From the NCBI GenBank assembly GCA_023460715.1, contig JAEWPH010000015.1:1-44600 (forward strand): a DNA stretch of 44,600 nt. The letters are read 5' to 3'. The DNA is from Pseudomonadota bacterium (GTDB lineage Bacteria > Pseudomonadota > Gammaproteobacteria > Burkholderiales > Burkholderiaceae_C). The notes below the pieces were generated by a model. It saw nothing but the letters and a program-made list of their open reading frames with translations, was not told the origin of the DNA and searched no databases. Below are positions 35,302 through 42,283 of this stretch, piece after piece. A program made the position numbers and the translations under genes. Numbering within the stretch: position 1 is the stretch's first letter; each line of letters starts with the position of its first letter.

Positions 35302-36546
35302 TCAGACCGCAGGCTGCTTGGCGGCCGCACGCGCCTGCTTGCCGTCGCCCGCGAGTTCGGCCTTGGTGCCCATGGGCACCTCCTGCGGGGCAATGGCGGC
35401 ACCGGGGCGCACGCGCTGCAGGCCGTTCACCACGATGCGCTCGCCGGCCTTCAGGCCCGAGGTGACCACCCGCAGGCCGTCCACCGGCGCGCCCAGCTGC
35501 ACCTCGCGGTACTCGGCCTTGTTGCCCTCGCCCACCACCATCACGAACTTCTTGCTCTGGTCGGTGCCCACGGCGCGTTCGTTGATCAGCACCGCCTGCG
35601 TGCTCTTGACCTGGCCCATGCGGATGCGGGCGAACTGGCCGGGCATCAACGCGCCGTCCACGTTGTCGAACACGGCGCGCACGCGCACGGTGCCGCTGCG
35701 CGCGTCCACCTGGTTGTCGATGAGCTGCAGGTGGCCGGTGTGCGGCGTGCTGCCCGCCGTGCCGGTCCCCATCTGCACCGGAATGCTCTCGATCTGAGCG
35801 CGGGCGCTCTTGCCGCTGCGCAGGCCTTCCAGGGCCTTGGCGACGATCTGCTCGTCGGTGTCGAAGCTGGCGTAGATCGGGCTCACCGACACCAGCGTGG
35901 TCAGCACCGGCGCGCCGGCACCGGCGGCCACCAGGTTGCCCTGCGTGACCTCGATGCGGCCGACGCGGCCCGACACGGGTGCGCGCACCTGGGTGTAGCC
36001 CAGGTTCAGGCGCGCCGTGTGCAGCGCGGCCTGTGCGGCGCGCAGGTTGGCGTCGGCCTCGCGCTGGGCGTTCACGCGCTCGTCGTGCTCGCGCTGGGCG
36101 ATGGCACGCTCATCCCACAGGCGCGTGGCGCGCTCCATCTCGCTGCGGGTATAGGTCATGCGGGCCTGCGCCGCCACGACCTGCGCCTCGGCGCGATCCA
36201 CCTCCGCGGCGAAGGGCGCCGGGTCCACGGTGAAGAGCAGGTCGCCCTGCTTGACCAGCGCGCCTTCGCGGAAGTGCACGGACTGCAGCGCGCCGGCCAC
36301 GCGGGGGCGCACGTCCACGCGCTGAACGGCTTCGAGCCGGCCGGAGAACTCATCCCACAAGGAGACGTCCTGCTGCACCACCGTGGCCACCGACACCGGC
36401 ATGGCGGCAGGCGCAGCCGCGGGGGATTCGGCGTGCGACGCGCTCAGGCCGAACATCGCGCCACCCGTGGCGGCCAGGGCTGCGGCAGCACCGGCAGCGG
36501 TCCACCACCGGCGGGCGGGCGAGAAAAGAGTGGATGGCTTATTCAT
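35302..36546 (-). CDS. RND efflux periplasmic adaptor subunit (MexE/CeoA-like)
   Basis: Predicted 414-residue membrane-fusion protein linking pump and outer-membrane channel. An N-terminal hydrophobic anchor or signal (about 14-42) is followed by the biotinyl-lipoyl half (RLEAVQRVDVRPRVAGALQSVHFREGALVKQGDLLFTVD), a coiled-coil hairpin rich in Ala/Glu/Arg (about 105-165), the second lipoyl half (YTQVRAPVSGRVGRIEVTQGNLV) and beta-barrel domains (DNQVDARSGTVRVRAVFDN). No lipobox Cys is evident. The tail is basic. It is the first gene of the pump operon, and a SoxR-type operator lies about 130-160 bases upstream. Confidence 0.94.
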   Translation of the reverse strand: MNKPSTLFSPARRWWTAAGAAAALAATGGAMFGLSASHAESPAAAPAAMPVSVATVVQQDVSLWDEFSGRLEAVQRVDVRPRVAGALQSVHFREGALVKQGDLLFTVDPAPFAAEVDRAEAQVVAAQARMTYTRSEMERATRLWDERAIAQREHDERVNAQREADANLRAAQAALHTARLNLGYTQVRAPVSGRVGRIEVTQGNLVAAGAGAPVLTTLVSVSPIYASFDTDEQIVAKALEGLRSGKSARAQIESIPVQMGTGTAGSTPHTGHLQLIDNQVDARSGTVRVRAVFDNVDGALMPGQFARIRMGQVKSTQAVLINERAVGTDQSKKFVMVVGEGNKAEYREVQLGAPVDGLRVVTSGLKAGERIVVNGLQRVRPGAAIAPQEVPMGTKAELAGDGKQARAAAKQPAV

Positions 36547-36674
36547 GGTGATTCCTCCGTGTTTTCAATCTCGAATCGGTACGACAAAAAATCAGGGCAA
36601 GCCTTTTCCCTCCGGCACGGGAAGGCCGGAAAAAAGGCGCAAAGGGGAACGCCGTGCGGTCAGCAGGCGTGCGG

Positions 36675-36705
36675 AGTCTCAGACCTCAACCACGGTTGAG
36701 GTCAA
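36675..36705 (-). promoter_or_regulatory. SoxR/MerR-type operator-promoter before the efflux operon
   Basis: A 22-base inverted repeat at 36682-36703 has arms GACCTCAAC and GTTGAGGTC. Its core is CCTCAA-N6-TTGAGG, which matches the 18-base SoxR site in both arms. On the minus strand a -35 element TTGACC (36700-36705) and a weak -10 element GAGACT (36675-36680) are 19 bases apart, the lengthened spacing expected of MerR-family promoters. The direction points to the adaptor gene starting at 36546, leaving a leader of about 120 bases. Confidence 0.7.
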
Positions 36706-36744
36706 GCACCAGGCACCGCTGGGGGCGCAGGCAGGGTCAGGAGG

Positions 36745-37578
36745 TCACTGCGGGGCGGGACATCGCGTGGCCTCGAAGAATCGGCGGAACTGTTCCTGCA
36801 CCTCGGGGGCACACGGACAATCGCGCTCACCGGGCTGCAGCAGGGCGTCGGGCCACTGCGCTGCCTTGTTGAAGACATGGCGCGCCACGGGCTGGCCCGC
36901 CGCTTCCAGCCGCGCGGCATAGGCAAGCGCCTCGTCGTGCATGGGGTCGTCGCTGCCCACCAAGACCAGAGTGGGAGGCAAACCCGCCAGCCGCTGGGCG
37001 GCCGCAGGCACGGCATAAGGGTGCTCCGCATCCCGGGCGCAGCCCAGGAACTTCATCCATCCGGCAGACCACTTGCATTCGGTGGCCTCGCCGGTGGCGG
37101 CGCGCACCGAGGGAGTGCCGACGCACGGGTCCAGCATGGGCGACAGCAGGATCTGCCCGGCCAGCGGCGGATGCGCCTGGTCGCGTGCCATCAGCCCCAC
37201 GCCGGCAGCCAGGTTGCCGCCGGCCTCCTCGCCGGCCAGGTACACCAGCGCGCCCTGCCCTGCGAGCTTGGTGCGGTGCTTGAAGGCCCACTTGAGCACG
37301 GCATAGCCGGTTTCCAGCGGCTGCGGAAACGGCGTGAGCGGATAGGCCACCGACACCACGAGCGCACCGGCCGCTTCGAGCAGGCCCGCCACCGTGCAGC
37401 CGTTGTCCAGGTCTCCGGACACGAACGCCCCGCCGTGGAAGTGCACCACCAGCGGCAAGGTCTGGCCGGCCCGCTTGCGGCCATACAGGCGCACATCTAC
37501 CGCCTGGCCCTTCGCCACCTCAATGGTGGAGTCGGTGCAGACGGACGGCGTGGGCGATGGCGTGGTGGAGCGGGTCAT
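36745..37578 (-). CDS. Lipase-like alpha/beta hydrolase of the efflux locus, catalytic Ser and His missing
   Basis: Predicted 277-residue protein of the hormone-sensitive-lipase type (alpha/beta hydrolase 3). The oxyanion motif HFHGGAF is near residue 50, the following VVSVAYPLTPFPQPLE and the acidic site GSDDPMHDEAL are well kept, and length is normal. But the nucleophile elbow, GDSAGGN in active relatives, reads GEEAGGN (Ser to Glu, codons GAG GAG), and the C-terminal HGF-type His is replaced by FNKAAQWPD. It is therefore probably not a working esterase. Position and order match llpE of the Burkholderia ceoR-llpE-ceoAB-opcM locus. It is divergent from a LysR gene and upstream of the pump operon. 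The start at 37578 is chosen by family length. Confidence 0.82.
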   Translation of the reverse strand: MTRSTTPSPTPSVCTDSTIEVAKGQAVDVRLYGRKRAGQTLPLVVHFHGGAFVSGDLDNGCTVAGLLEAAGALVVSVAYPLTPFPQPLETGYAVLKWAFKHRTKLAGQGALVYLAGEEAGGNLAAGVGLMARDQAHPPLAGQILLSPMLDPCVGTPSVRAATGEATECKWSAGWMKFLGCARDAEHPYAVPAAAQRLAGLPPTLVLVGSDDPMHDEALAYAARLEAAGQPVARHVFNKAAQWPDALLQPGERDCPCAPEVQEQFRRFFEATRCPAPQ

Positions 37579-37711
37579 GGTGGTGGTGCCGGACAAGGAC
37601 CGGGTGATGTGAAATGTAGCGACGCGGTCACCGACGATAAACCAGCCAAACGCCACAGCACTGTTTCCAAACTTCGAACAATGCGGCCACGGTCTGCGTG
37701 TGAGAATTCTT

Positions 37712-37732
37712 TCCGTCTCTGCAAGAGACGGA
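37712..37732. promoter_or_regulatory. Palindrome in the leader of the LysR gene
   Basis: Perfect nine-base arms TCCGTCTCT and AGAGACGGA (37712-37720 with 37724-37732) enclose three bases, 26 bases before the LysR start. It may be the regulator's own operator or a leader hairpin. It lies in the 179-base divergent gap with the hydrolase gene. Confidence 0.5.
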
Positions 37733-37757
37733 GAAGAGAACAAAGGGGAATCAATCC

Positions 37758-38672
37758 ATGGACCAGATACAGGCCATGCGAATATTCGTGCGGGTGGTGG
37801 AAGCCGGCACGTTCACGCGCGCCGCCGATTCGTTGCAGCTGCCCAAGGCCAGCGTGACCAAGCACGTGCAGGCGCTGGAGGAGCGGCTGCGCGTGAAGCT
37901 GCTCAACCGCACGACGCGGCGCGTCACCGTGACGCCCGATGGCGCGGCCTACTACGACCGCACCGTTCGGCTGCTGGCGGATTTCGACGACATCGAGGCC
38001 AGCATGAGCCAGGCCCGCGCCAATCCGCGCGGGCGCCTGCGGGTGGACGTGGGCACGGCGGTGGCCCGGCTGCTCATCATTCCGCGCCTGGCGGAGTTCC
38101 AGGACCGCTACCCCGACATCCAGATCGACCTGGGCGTGAGCGACCGTACCGTGGACCTGATCGGCGACAACGTGGACTGCGTGATCCGCGGCGGCGAGCT
38201 GGCCGACCAGTCCCTGGTGGCGCGGCGCATCGGCAACCTCGAATTCATCACCGTCGCCTCGCCCGACTACCTTGCGCAGCACGGCACGCCCAAGCACCCC
38301 CTGGAGCTGGAGAACGGCCACCGCAACGTGATCTATTTCTCGCCCGTCACCACGCGCCGCTATCCGCTCGAATTCCACAAGGACGGCGAGGTGCTGGAGA
38401 TTGCAGGCCCGTCGCAGCTGGCGGTGAACGAGAGCAATGCCTACGTCTCCTCGCTGGTCGCGGGCCGCGGCGTGGGCCAGATCACCACCTTCCAGGCGCA
38501 GGACTACTTCGACGAAGGCAAGCTGACCCGCGTGCTGGAGGACTGGTCGCACCCGCTGCTGCCCGTCTACGTGGTGTACCCGCCCAACCGCCATCTGAGC
38601 GCCAAGGTGCGCGCCTTCGTGGACTGGGCGGCTGAACTGTTCGCCAGCGAGCCGCATCTGCAGCGGCAGTGA
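37758..38672 (+). CDS. LysR-family regulator of the efflux locus (CeoR/BpeT/MexT-like position)
   Basis: Predicted 304-residue regulator. The winged helix reads MDQIQAMRIFVRVVEAGTFTRAADSLQLPKASVTKHVQALEERL, continuing LLNRTTRRVTVTPDGAAYY. This is the CrgA-type N-terminus shared with BpeT and CeoR. The effector domain follows (GRLRVDVGTAVARLLIIPRLAEFQDRYPDIQIDLGVSDR). The start at 37758 has AAAGGGGA upstream. It is divergent from the hydrolase gene and the efflux genes, the standard layout for a LysR-type activator of such pumps. In relatives these regulators respond to phenolic compounds such as salicylate; that is not shown here. Confidence 0.92.
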   Translation: MDQIQAMRIFVRVVEAGTFTRAADSLQLPKASVTKHVQALEERLRVKLLNRTTRRVTVTPDGAAYYDRTVRLLADFDDIEASMSQARANPRGRLRVDVGTAVARLLIIPRLAEFQDRYPDIQIDLGVSDRTVDLIGDNVDCVIRGGELADQSLVARRIGNLEFITVASPDYLAQHGTPKHPLELENGHRNVIYFSPVTTRRYPLEFHKDGEVLEIAGPSQLAVNESNAYVSSLVAGRGVGQITTFQAQDYFDEGKLTRVLEDWSHPLLPVYVVYPPNRHLSAKVRAFVDWAAELFASEPHLQRQ

Positions 38673-38814
38673 GCGGTGCGCGCGCCGCCCGGTTTGCCTG
38701 TGGCGCGGCGCGGCCACCCAGCCGGCGAAGGGGCCGGGAGTGCACGTGGGCGCAGGCCGGGCCGCAGGCACGCGCCAGCCGGCATGCGCGTAGGAGCGCG
38801 TATGCTCGCCGCCC

Positions 38815-39123
38815 ATGCACGACGACGACTCCACCGCCCTACCGCCGGCACCTGCACCGGCACCCGCCCAGCCGGCAGCCAAGCCGCCCGCACAGCCCCG
38901 CAACCCACTCCACGGCATGACGCTGGAGGCCATCGTGGTGGCCCTGCAGCAGCACTATGGCTGGGGCGGTCTGGCGCGCGAGGTGCCGATTCGCTGCTTC
39001 GAGAGCGACCCCAGCGTGTCGTCGAGCCTCAAGTTCCTGCGCAAGACGCCCTGGGCGCGCGAGAAGGTGGAAAGCCTGTACCTGTTCATGCTGCGCGAGC
39101 AAAAGCGCAGAGGCCAGCGCTGA
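38815..39123 (+). CDS. VF530-family small protein
   Basis: Predicted 102-residue protein. The first 30 residues are Pro/Ala-rich and probably disordered. The rest ([64 protein letters not shown]) is the complete VF530 / DUF2132 domain, a small helical fold described as DNA-binding-like. The function is not established. It stands alone between a LysR gene and a convergent operon, with 142 bases of gene-free sequence before it. Confidence 0.88.
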   Translation: MHDDDSTALPPAPAPAPAQPAAKPPAQPRNPLHGMTLEAIVVALQQHYGWGGLAREVPIRCFESDPSVSSSLKFLRKTPWAREKVESLYLFMLREQKRRGQR

Positions 39124-39230
39124 GCGTCGGCAGGTTCAGCGATCGGCTGCCGCGGGTGGCGCAGGGCTGGTAACCCGCCCAGCCTGTGACACTTCTGCAG
39201 ACATCGGCGCCACATCTCCGCTATCGAATA

Positions 39231-39312
39231 AATAGCTACTGGCGCTTTATACACAAGCACTTCAATACCTCTTCACCACAAAGCCCCGATAGAAAAAGCG
39301 CCTGCTGCTATC
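39231..39312. repeat. Intergenic hairpin repeat, copy E plus an inverted half copy
   Basis: AATAGCT, four bases, GCGCTT, a seven-base loop and AAGCAC make a nearly complete copy at about 39231-39261. A half copy in reverse orientation (GATAGC and GCGCTT on the minus strand) is at 39296-39312. The two could pair with each other over the gap between convergent genes. Confidence 0.6.
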
Positions 39313-39334
39313 TTTTCAGATGCAAAGCAGGCGC
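39291..39334 (-). terminator. Rho-independent terminator of the ATP-grasp/alpha-E operon
   Basis: GCGCCTGCT (39298-39306) pairs perfectly with AGCAGGCGC (39326-39334). On the minus strand the stem is followed by TTTTTC (39292-39297). It lies about 65 bases after the alpha-E stop codon and partly reuses the half-copy repeat at 39296-39312. Confidence 0.7.
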
Positions 39335-39399
39335 CTGGGTCCGGTCGGTACTGCAGCCGCCGACGCCGCAGCGCGCGGCACCGGCAGGCCCGGCCGGTG

Positions 39400-40368
39400 T
39401 CAGTGCGGCACGGGCACCAGGAAATCGCGGCTGATGCCCGCGCCCAGTTCGTTGACCCGGTCGAGGAACTGCGTCAGGTACGCGTGCAGCCCCGTGGCCA
39501 AGATCTCATCGATGCGGCCGTAGCGCAGGTCGGCCAGCAGCCGGCCCGCCTTGCGCTGCGTTTCGCGCGACTGGTCGTTGGCGACGACGGCCAAGTTGTC
39601 CACCACCTCGCGCAGGCTGGCATGCAGCGAGCGCGGCATGTCGGCCCGCAGCATCAGCAGATCGGCCACGCGCTCGGGCGTGATCACGTCGCGGTAGACC
39701 TTGCGGTAGACCTCGAACGCCGACACGCTGCGCAGGATGGCGCTCCAGTGATAGAAGTCGAACTCCGGCGTGGCCCGGCGCGGGTTCTCCACCGAGCCGT
39801 GGAAGTCGCGCTGCACGGCGTGGAACTTCACGTCCAGCAGGCGCGCCGTGTTGTCGGCCCGCTCCAGGAAGGTGCCCAGGCGCAGGAAGTGGAAGGCCTC
39901 GTCCTGCAGCATGGTGCCCAGCACCACGCCGCGCGAGAGGTGCGAGCGGTATTTCACCCACTCGAAGAACTGCGCCGGATCGCGTTCGAAGGCATTGCCC
40001 TGCAGCTGCCGGATGAGTTCCAGCCAGGTCTGGTTCTGCGTCTCCCACACTTCGGTGGTGAGCGCGCCGCGCACGGCCCGCGCGTTCTCGCGTGCAGCGC
40101 GCAGGCAGGACACGATGGACGATGGGTTGTTGCCGTCGCGCACCATGAAATCCAGCACGCCGGCCGGCGTGACCTCGCCATGCTTGGCCGTGTAGGCCGG
40201 CATGAGTTCGCTGATGGACAGCAGGCCCTGCCAGCTCTCCTGCGCCATGGCCGCGGACTGCGGCAGCAGCGAGGTCTCGTAGCTCACGCTGAGCATGCGG
40301 GCGGTGTTTTCTGCCCGCTCGGTGTAGCGGGACATCCAGAACAAATGGTCAGCGGTGCGACTCAGCAT
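39400..40368 (-). CDS. Alpha-E domain protein (DUF403) of a predicted peptide-ligase system
   Basis: Predicted 322-residue, all-helical protein. The N-terminus MLSRTADHLFWMSRYTERAENTARML and the later FLRLGTFLERADNTARLLDVKFH are the two copies of the alpha-E signature (ERxENTAR / ERADNTAR). Comparative genomics (Iyer and co-workers on amidoligases) links this domain with circularly permuted ATP-grasp enzymes in peptide tagging or small-peptide synthesis; the biochemistry is not settled. The start at 40368 has a GAGGAGG site four bases upstream. It overlaps the end of a 48-codon frame made by duplication of its own beginning. No transglutaminase-like gene follows, although many such loci have one. 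Confidence 0.9.
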   Translation of the reverse strand: MLSRTADHLFWMSRYTERAENTARMLSVSYETSLLPQSAAMAQESWQGLLSISELMPAYTAKHGEVTPAGVLDFMVRDGNNPSSIVSCLRAARENARAVRGALTTEVWETQNQTWLELIRQLQGNAFERDPAQFFEWVKYRSHLSRGVVLGTMLQDEAFHFLRLGTFLERADNTARLLDVKFHAVQRDFHGSVENPRRATPEFDFYHWSAILRSVSAFEVYRKVYRDVITPERVADLLMLRADMPRSLHASLREVVDNLAVVANDQSRETQRKAGRLLADLRYGRIDEILATGLHAYLTQFLDRVNELGAGISRDFLVPVPH

Positions 40369-40508
40369 GCAGCCTCCTCGGGCAGAAAACCCCGCACGCG
40401 CTGCGCGCGCTGGCTGTGTTGTAGCGAAAGCGCGCCTGCGGCTTGCTTTTCTGCCCGCTCGGCGCGGCGGGCCATCCAGAACAAATGGTCAGCGGTACGG
40501 CTCAGCAT
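40307..40508 (-). repeat. Direct duplication of the alpha-E gene start
   Basis: Two 62-base units, 40307-40368 and 40447-40508, are in direct orientation 140 bases apart and agree at 56 of 62 positions. The lower unit is the real 5' end of the alpha-E gene and the upper one lies directly behind the ATP-grasp stop. The 78 bases between them are not repeated. Confidence 0.9.
40362..40508 (-). CDS. 48-residue leader frame from a duplicated alpha-E gene start
   Basis: This frame starts with ATG at 40508, one base after the ATP-grasp stop (TGA-G-ATG), with GGGAGGGG just upstream. It codes MLSRTADHLFWMARRAERAEK, nearly the alpha-E N-terminus (differences Ser to Ala, Tyr to Arg, Thr to Ala, Asn to Lys), then leaves homology (GALSLQHSQRAQ and so on). 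It stops at a TGA that overlaps the alpha-E ATG (ATGCTGA). It could be a remnant of the old gene start or a translated coupling peptide. Expression is not shown. Confidence 0.55.
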   Translation of the reverse strand: MLSRTADHLFWMARRAERAEKQAAGALSLQHSQRAQRVRGFLPEEAAC

Positions 40509-40509
40509 C

Positions 40510-42054
40510 TCACGCCCCTCCCAACGTTTGCGTCATGGCGCCCAGCGACTGGGCTGTGCCGCCGAGCGACTGGCTCTGCTCCGGCCACGGCAACGGCGGC
40601 GCGGCGCTGTCCTCGCCCAGAACCCAGGTGTCCTTGGTGCCGCCGCCCTGGGACGAATTGACGACCAACGAGCCTTCCTTGAGCGCCACGCGCGTGAGGC
40701 CGCCGGCGACCATCTGCACCTTCTGGCCCGAGAGCACGAACGGGCGCAGGTCGATGTGGCGCGGGGCGATGCCCGATTCCACATAGGTGGGGCAGCTGGA
40801 CAGCGACAGCGTCGGCTGGGCGATGTAGCCCGAGGGGTTGGCGACGAGCGCCGCGCGGAACTCCTCGATCTCGGCCTTGGAGGCCGCCGGGCCGATCAGC
40901 ATGCCGTAGCCGCCGGCGCCGTGCACTTCCTTTACGACCAGTTCGTGCAGGTGGTCGAGCACGTACTTCAGGTCGCCCTCCTTGCGGCACATCCAGGTCG
41001 GCACGTTGGACAGGATGGGCTCCTCCCCCAGGTAGAAGCGGATCATCTCCGGCACGTACGGGTACACCGACTTGTCGTCGGCGATGCCCGTGCCCACCGC
41101 GTTGCAGATGGCGACGTTGCCGGCGCGGTAGGCGCTCATCAGGCCGGCGCAGCCCAGCGTGGAGGTGGGGCGGAACACCTGCGGGTCGAGGAAGTCGTCG
41201 TCCACACGGCGGTAGATCACGTCCACGCGCTGCAGGCCGCGCGTGGTGCGCATGAAGACGAAGTTGTCCTTGACGACCAGGTCCTGCCCCTCGACCAGCT
41301 CCACGCCCATCTGCTGGGCCAGGAAGGCATGCTCGAAGTAGGCGCTGTTGTACATGCCGGGCGTGAGCACCACCACCGTGGGCTCGGCCGAGGTGGGCGG
41401 CGCGCTGGCGCGCAGCGTATCCAGCAGCAGGTCGGGGTAATGGGCGACCGGCGCCACCTTGTGCAGCGAGAACAGCTCGGGAAAGAGCCGCATCATCATC
41501 TTGCGGTTCTCCAGCATGTAAGACACGCCGGAGGGCACGCGCAGGTTGTCCTCCAGCACGTAGTACACGCCATCGCCCTTGGCGTCGGGCGCCCGCACGA
41601 TGTCGATGCCGCTGATGTGCGAATAGATGTTCTGGGGCACGTCCACGCCCACCATCTCGGGGCGGAACTGGGCGTTCTGCAGGATCAGATCGGCGGGGAC
41701 GATGCCGGCCTGGATGATCTCCTGCCCGTGGTAGACGTCATGGATGAAGCGGTTGAGCGCCGTGACGCGCTGCACGAGCCCCTGCTGCATGCGCAGCCAC
41801 TCGTGCGAGGGAATGATGCGCGGGATCAGGTCGAAAGGAATGAGCCGCTCGGTGCCGGCGCCGTCCTCGTCCTTGGCGCCGTACACGGCGAAGGTGATGC
41901 CGACGCGGCGGAAGATCATCTCCGCCTCCGATCGGCGGGCCTGCATCGCTTCTTCCGGCTGCTTGGCCAGCCACTGGCCATAGCGCTTGTAATGTGCACG
42001 CACGTCGCTGCCCTCGAACGGCAGCATCGCGTACATCTCGTCGAACTTCTGCAT
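40510..42054 (-). CDS. Circularly permuted type 2 ATP-grasp protein (DUF404/DUF407)
   Basis: Predicted 514-residue cytosolic ligase-like enzyme. It starts MQKFDEMYAMLPFEGSDVRAHYKRYGQWL and contains the characteristic IPFDLIPRIIPSHEWLRMQQGLVQRVTALNRFIHDVYHGQEII (about 95-140), YYVLEDNLRVPSGVSYMLENR (about 190), DVIYRRVDDDFLDP, the glycine-rich KEVHGAGGYGMLIGP, and GGLTRVALKEGSLVVNSSQGGGTKDTWVL at the C-terminus. The family is predicted to form amide bonds with ATP. The start at 42054 has a full AGGAGG site nine bases upstream; the much longer open frame overlaps the comEC end and is not used. It is the first gene of a two-gene operon with alpha-E. Confidence 0.93.
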   Translation of the reverse strand: MQKFDEMYAMLPFEGSDVRAHYKRYGQWLAKQPEEAMQARRSEAEMIFRRVGITFAVYGAKDEDGAGTERLIPFDLIPRIIPSHEWLRMQQGLVQRVTALNRFIHDVYHGQEIIQAGIVPADLILQNAQFRPEMVGVDVPQNIYSHISGIDIVRAPDAKGDGVYYVLEDNLRVPSGVSYMLENRKMMMRLFPELFSLHKVAPVAHYPDLLLDTLRASAPPTSAEPTVVVLTPGMYNSAYFEHAFLAQQMGVELVEGQDLVVKDNFVFMRTTRGLQRVDVIYRRVDDDFLDPQVFRPTSTLGCAGLMSAYRAGNVAICNAVGTGIADDKSVYPYVPEMIRFYLGEEPILSNVPTWMCRKEGDLKYVLDHLHELVVKEVHGAGGYGMLIGPAASKAEIEEFRAALVANPSGYIAQPTLSLSSCPTYVESGIAPRHIDLRPFVLSGQKVQMVAGGLTRVALKEGSLVVNSSQGGGTKDTWVLGEDSAAPPLPWPEQSQSLGGTAQSLGAMTQTLGGA

Positions 42055-42283
42055 AAAGCGGTGCCTCCTGTGGAAACGCGTGACACGGTTCATGGGACGC
42101 ACATTGCAGGACACATGCAGACAGGCCGCACACCAGCGAGCGCGCCCATGAAGTGCCAGCACGCTATCAGCAGCATAGCAAGTTGCGCGCCCACTTCCGG
42201 AAAGCCGTGTGAAAGACAGGCGGCCGGGCCCGCGTAGGCAGCCAGGCCGCGCCCTGCCCCCCGCGCCTGCGTGCGCCGCGCGC

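Noticed and set aside
32032..36699. A 1555-codon plus-strand open frame opposite the efflux genes
   Set aside because: It is a shadow of the pump and adaptor genes. It is extremely rich in His, Gln, Arg, Gly and Ala, has no domain, and its wobble pattern is that of the minus-strand genes.
42163..42179. Short inverted repeat GCTAT/ATAGC upstream of the ATP-grasp gene as another hairpin-repeat copy
   Set aside because: It lacks the GCGCTT/AAGCGC inner stem and the spacing of the family.
39397..42237. A 946-codon plus-strand open frame opposite the ATP-grasp/alpha-E genes
   Set aside because: Antisense shadow of two well-supported genes; His/Val/Gln/Arg-rich without motifs.
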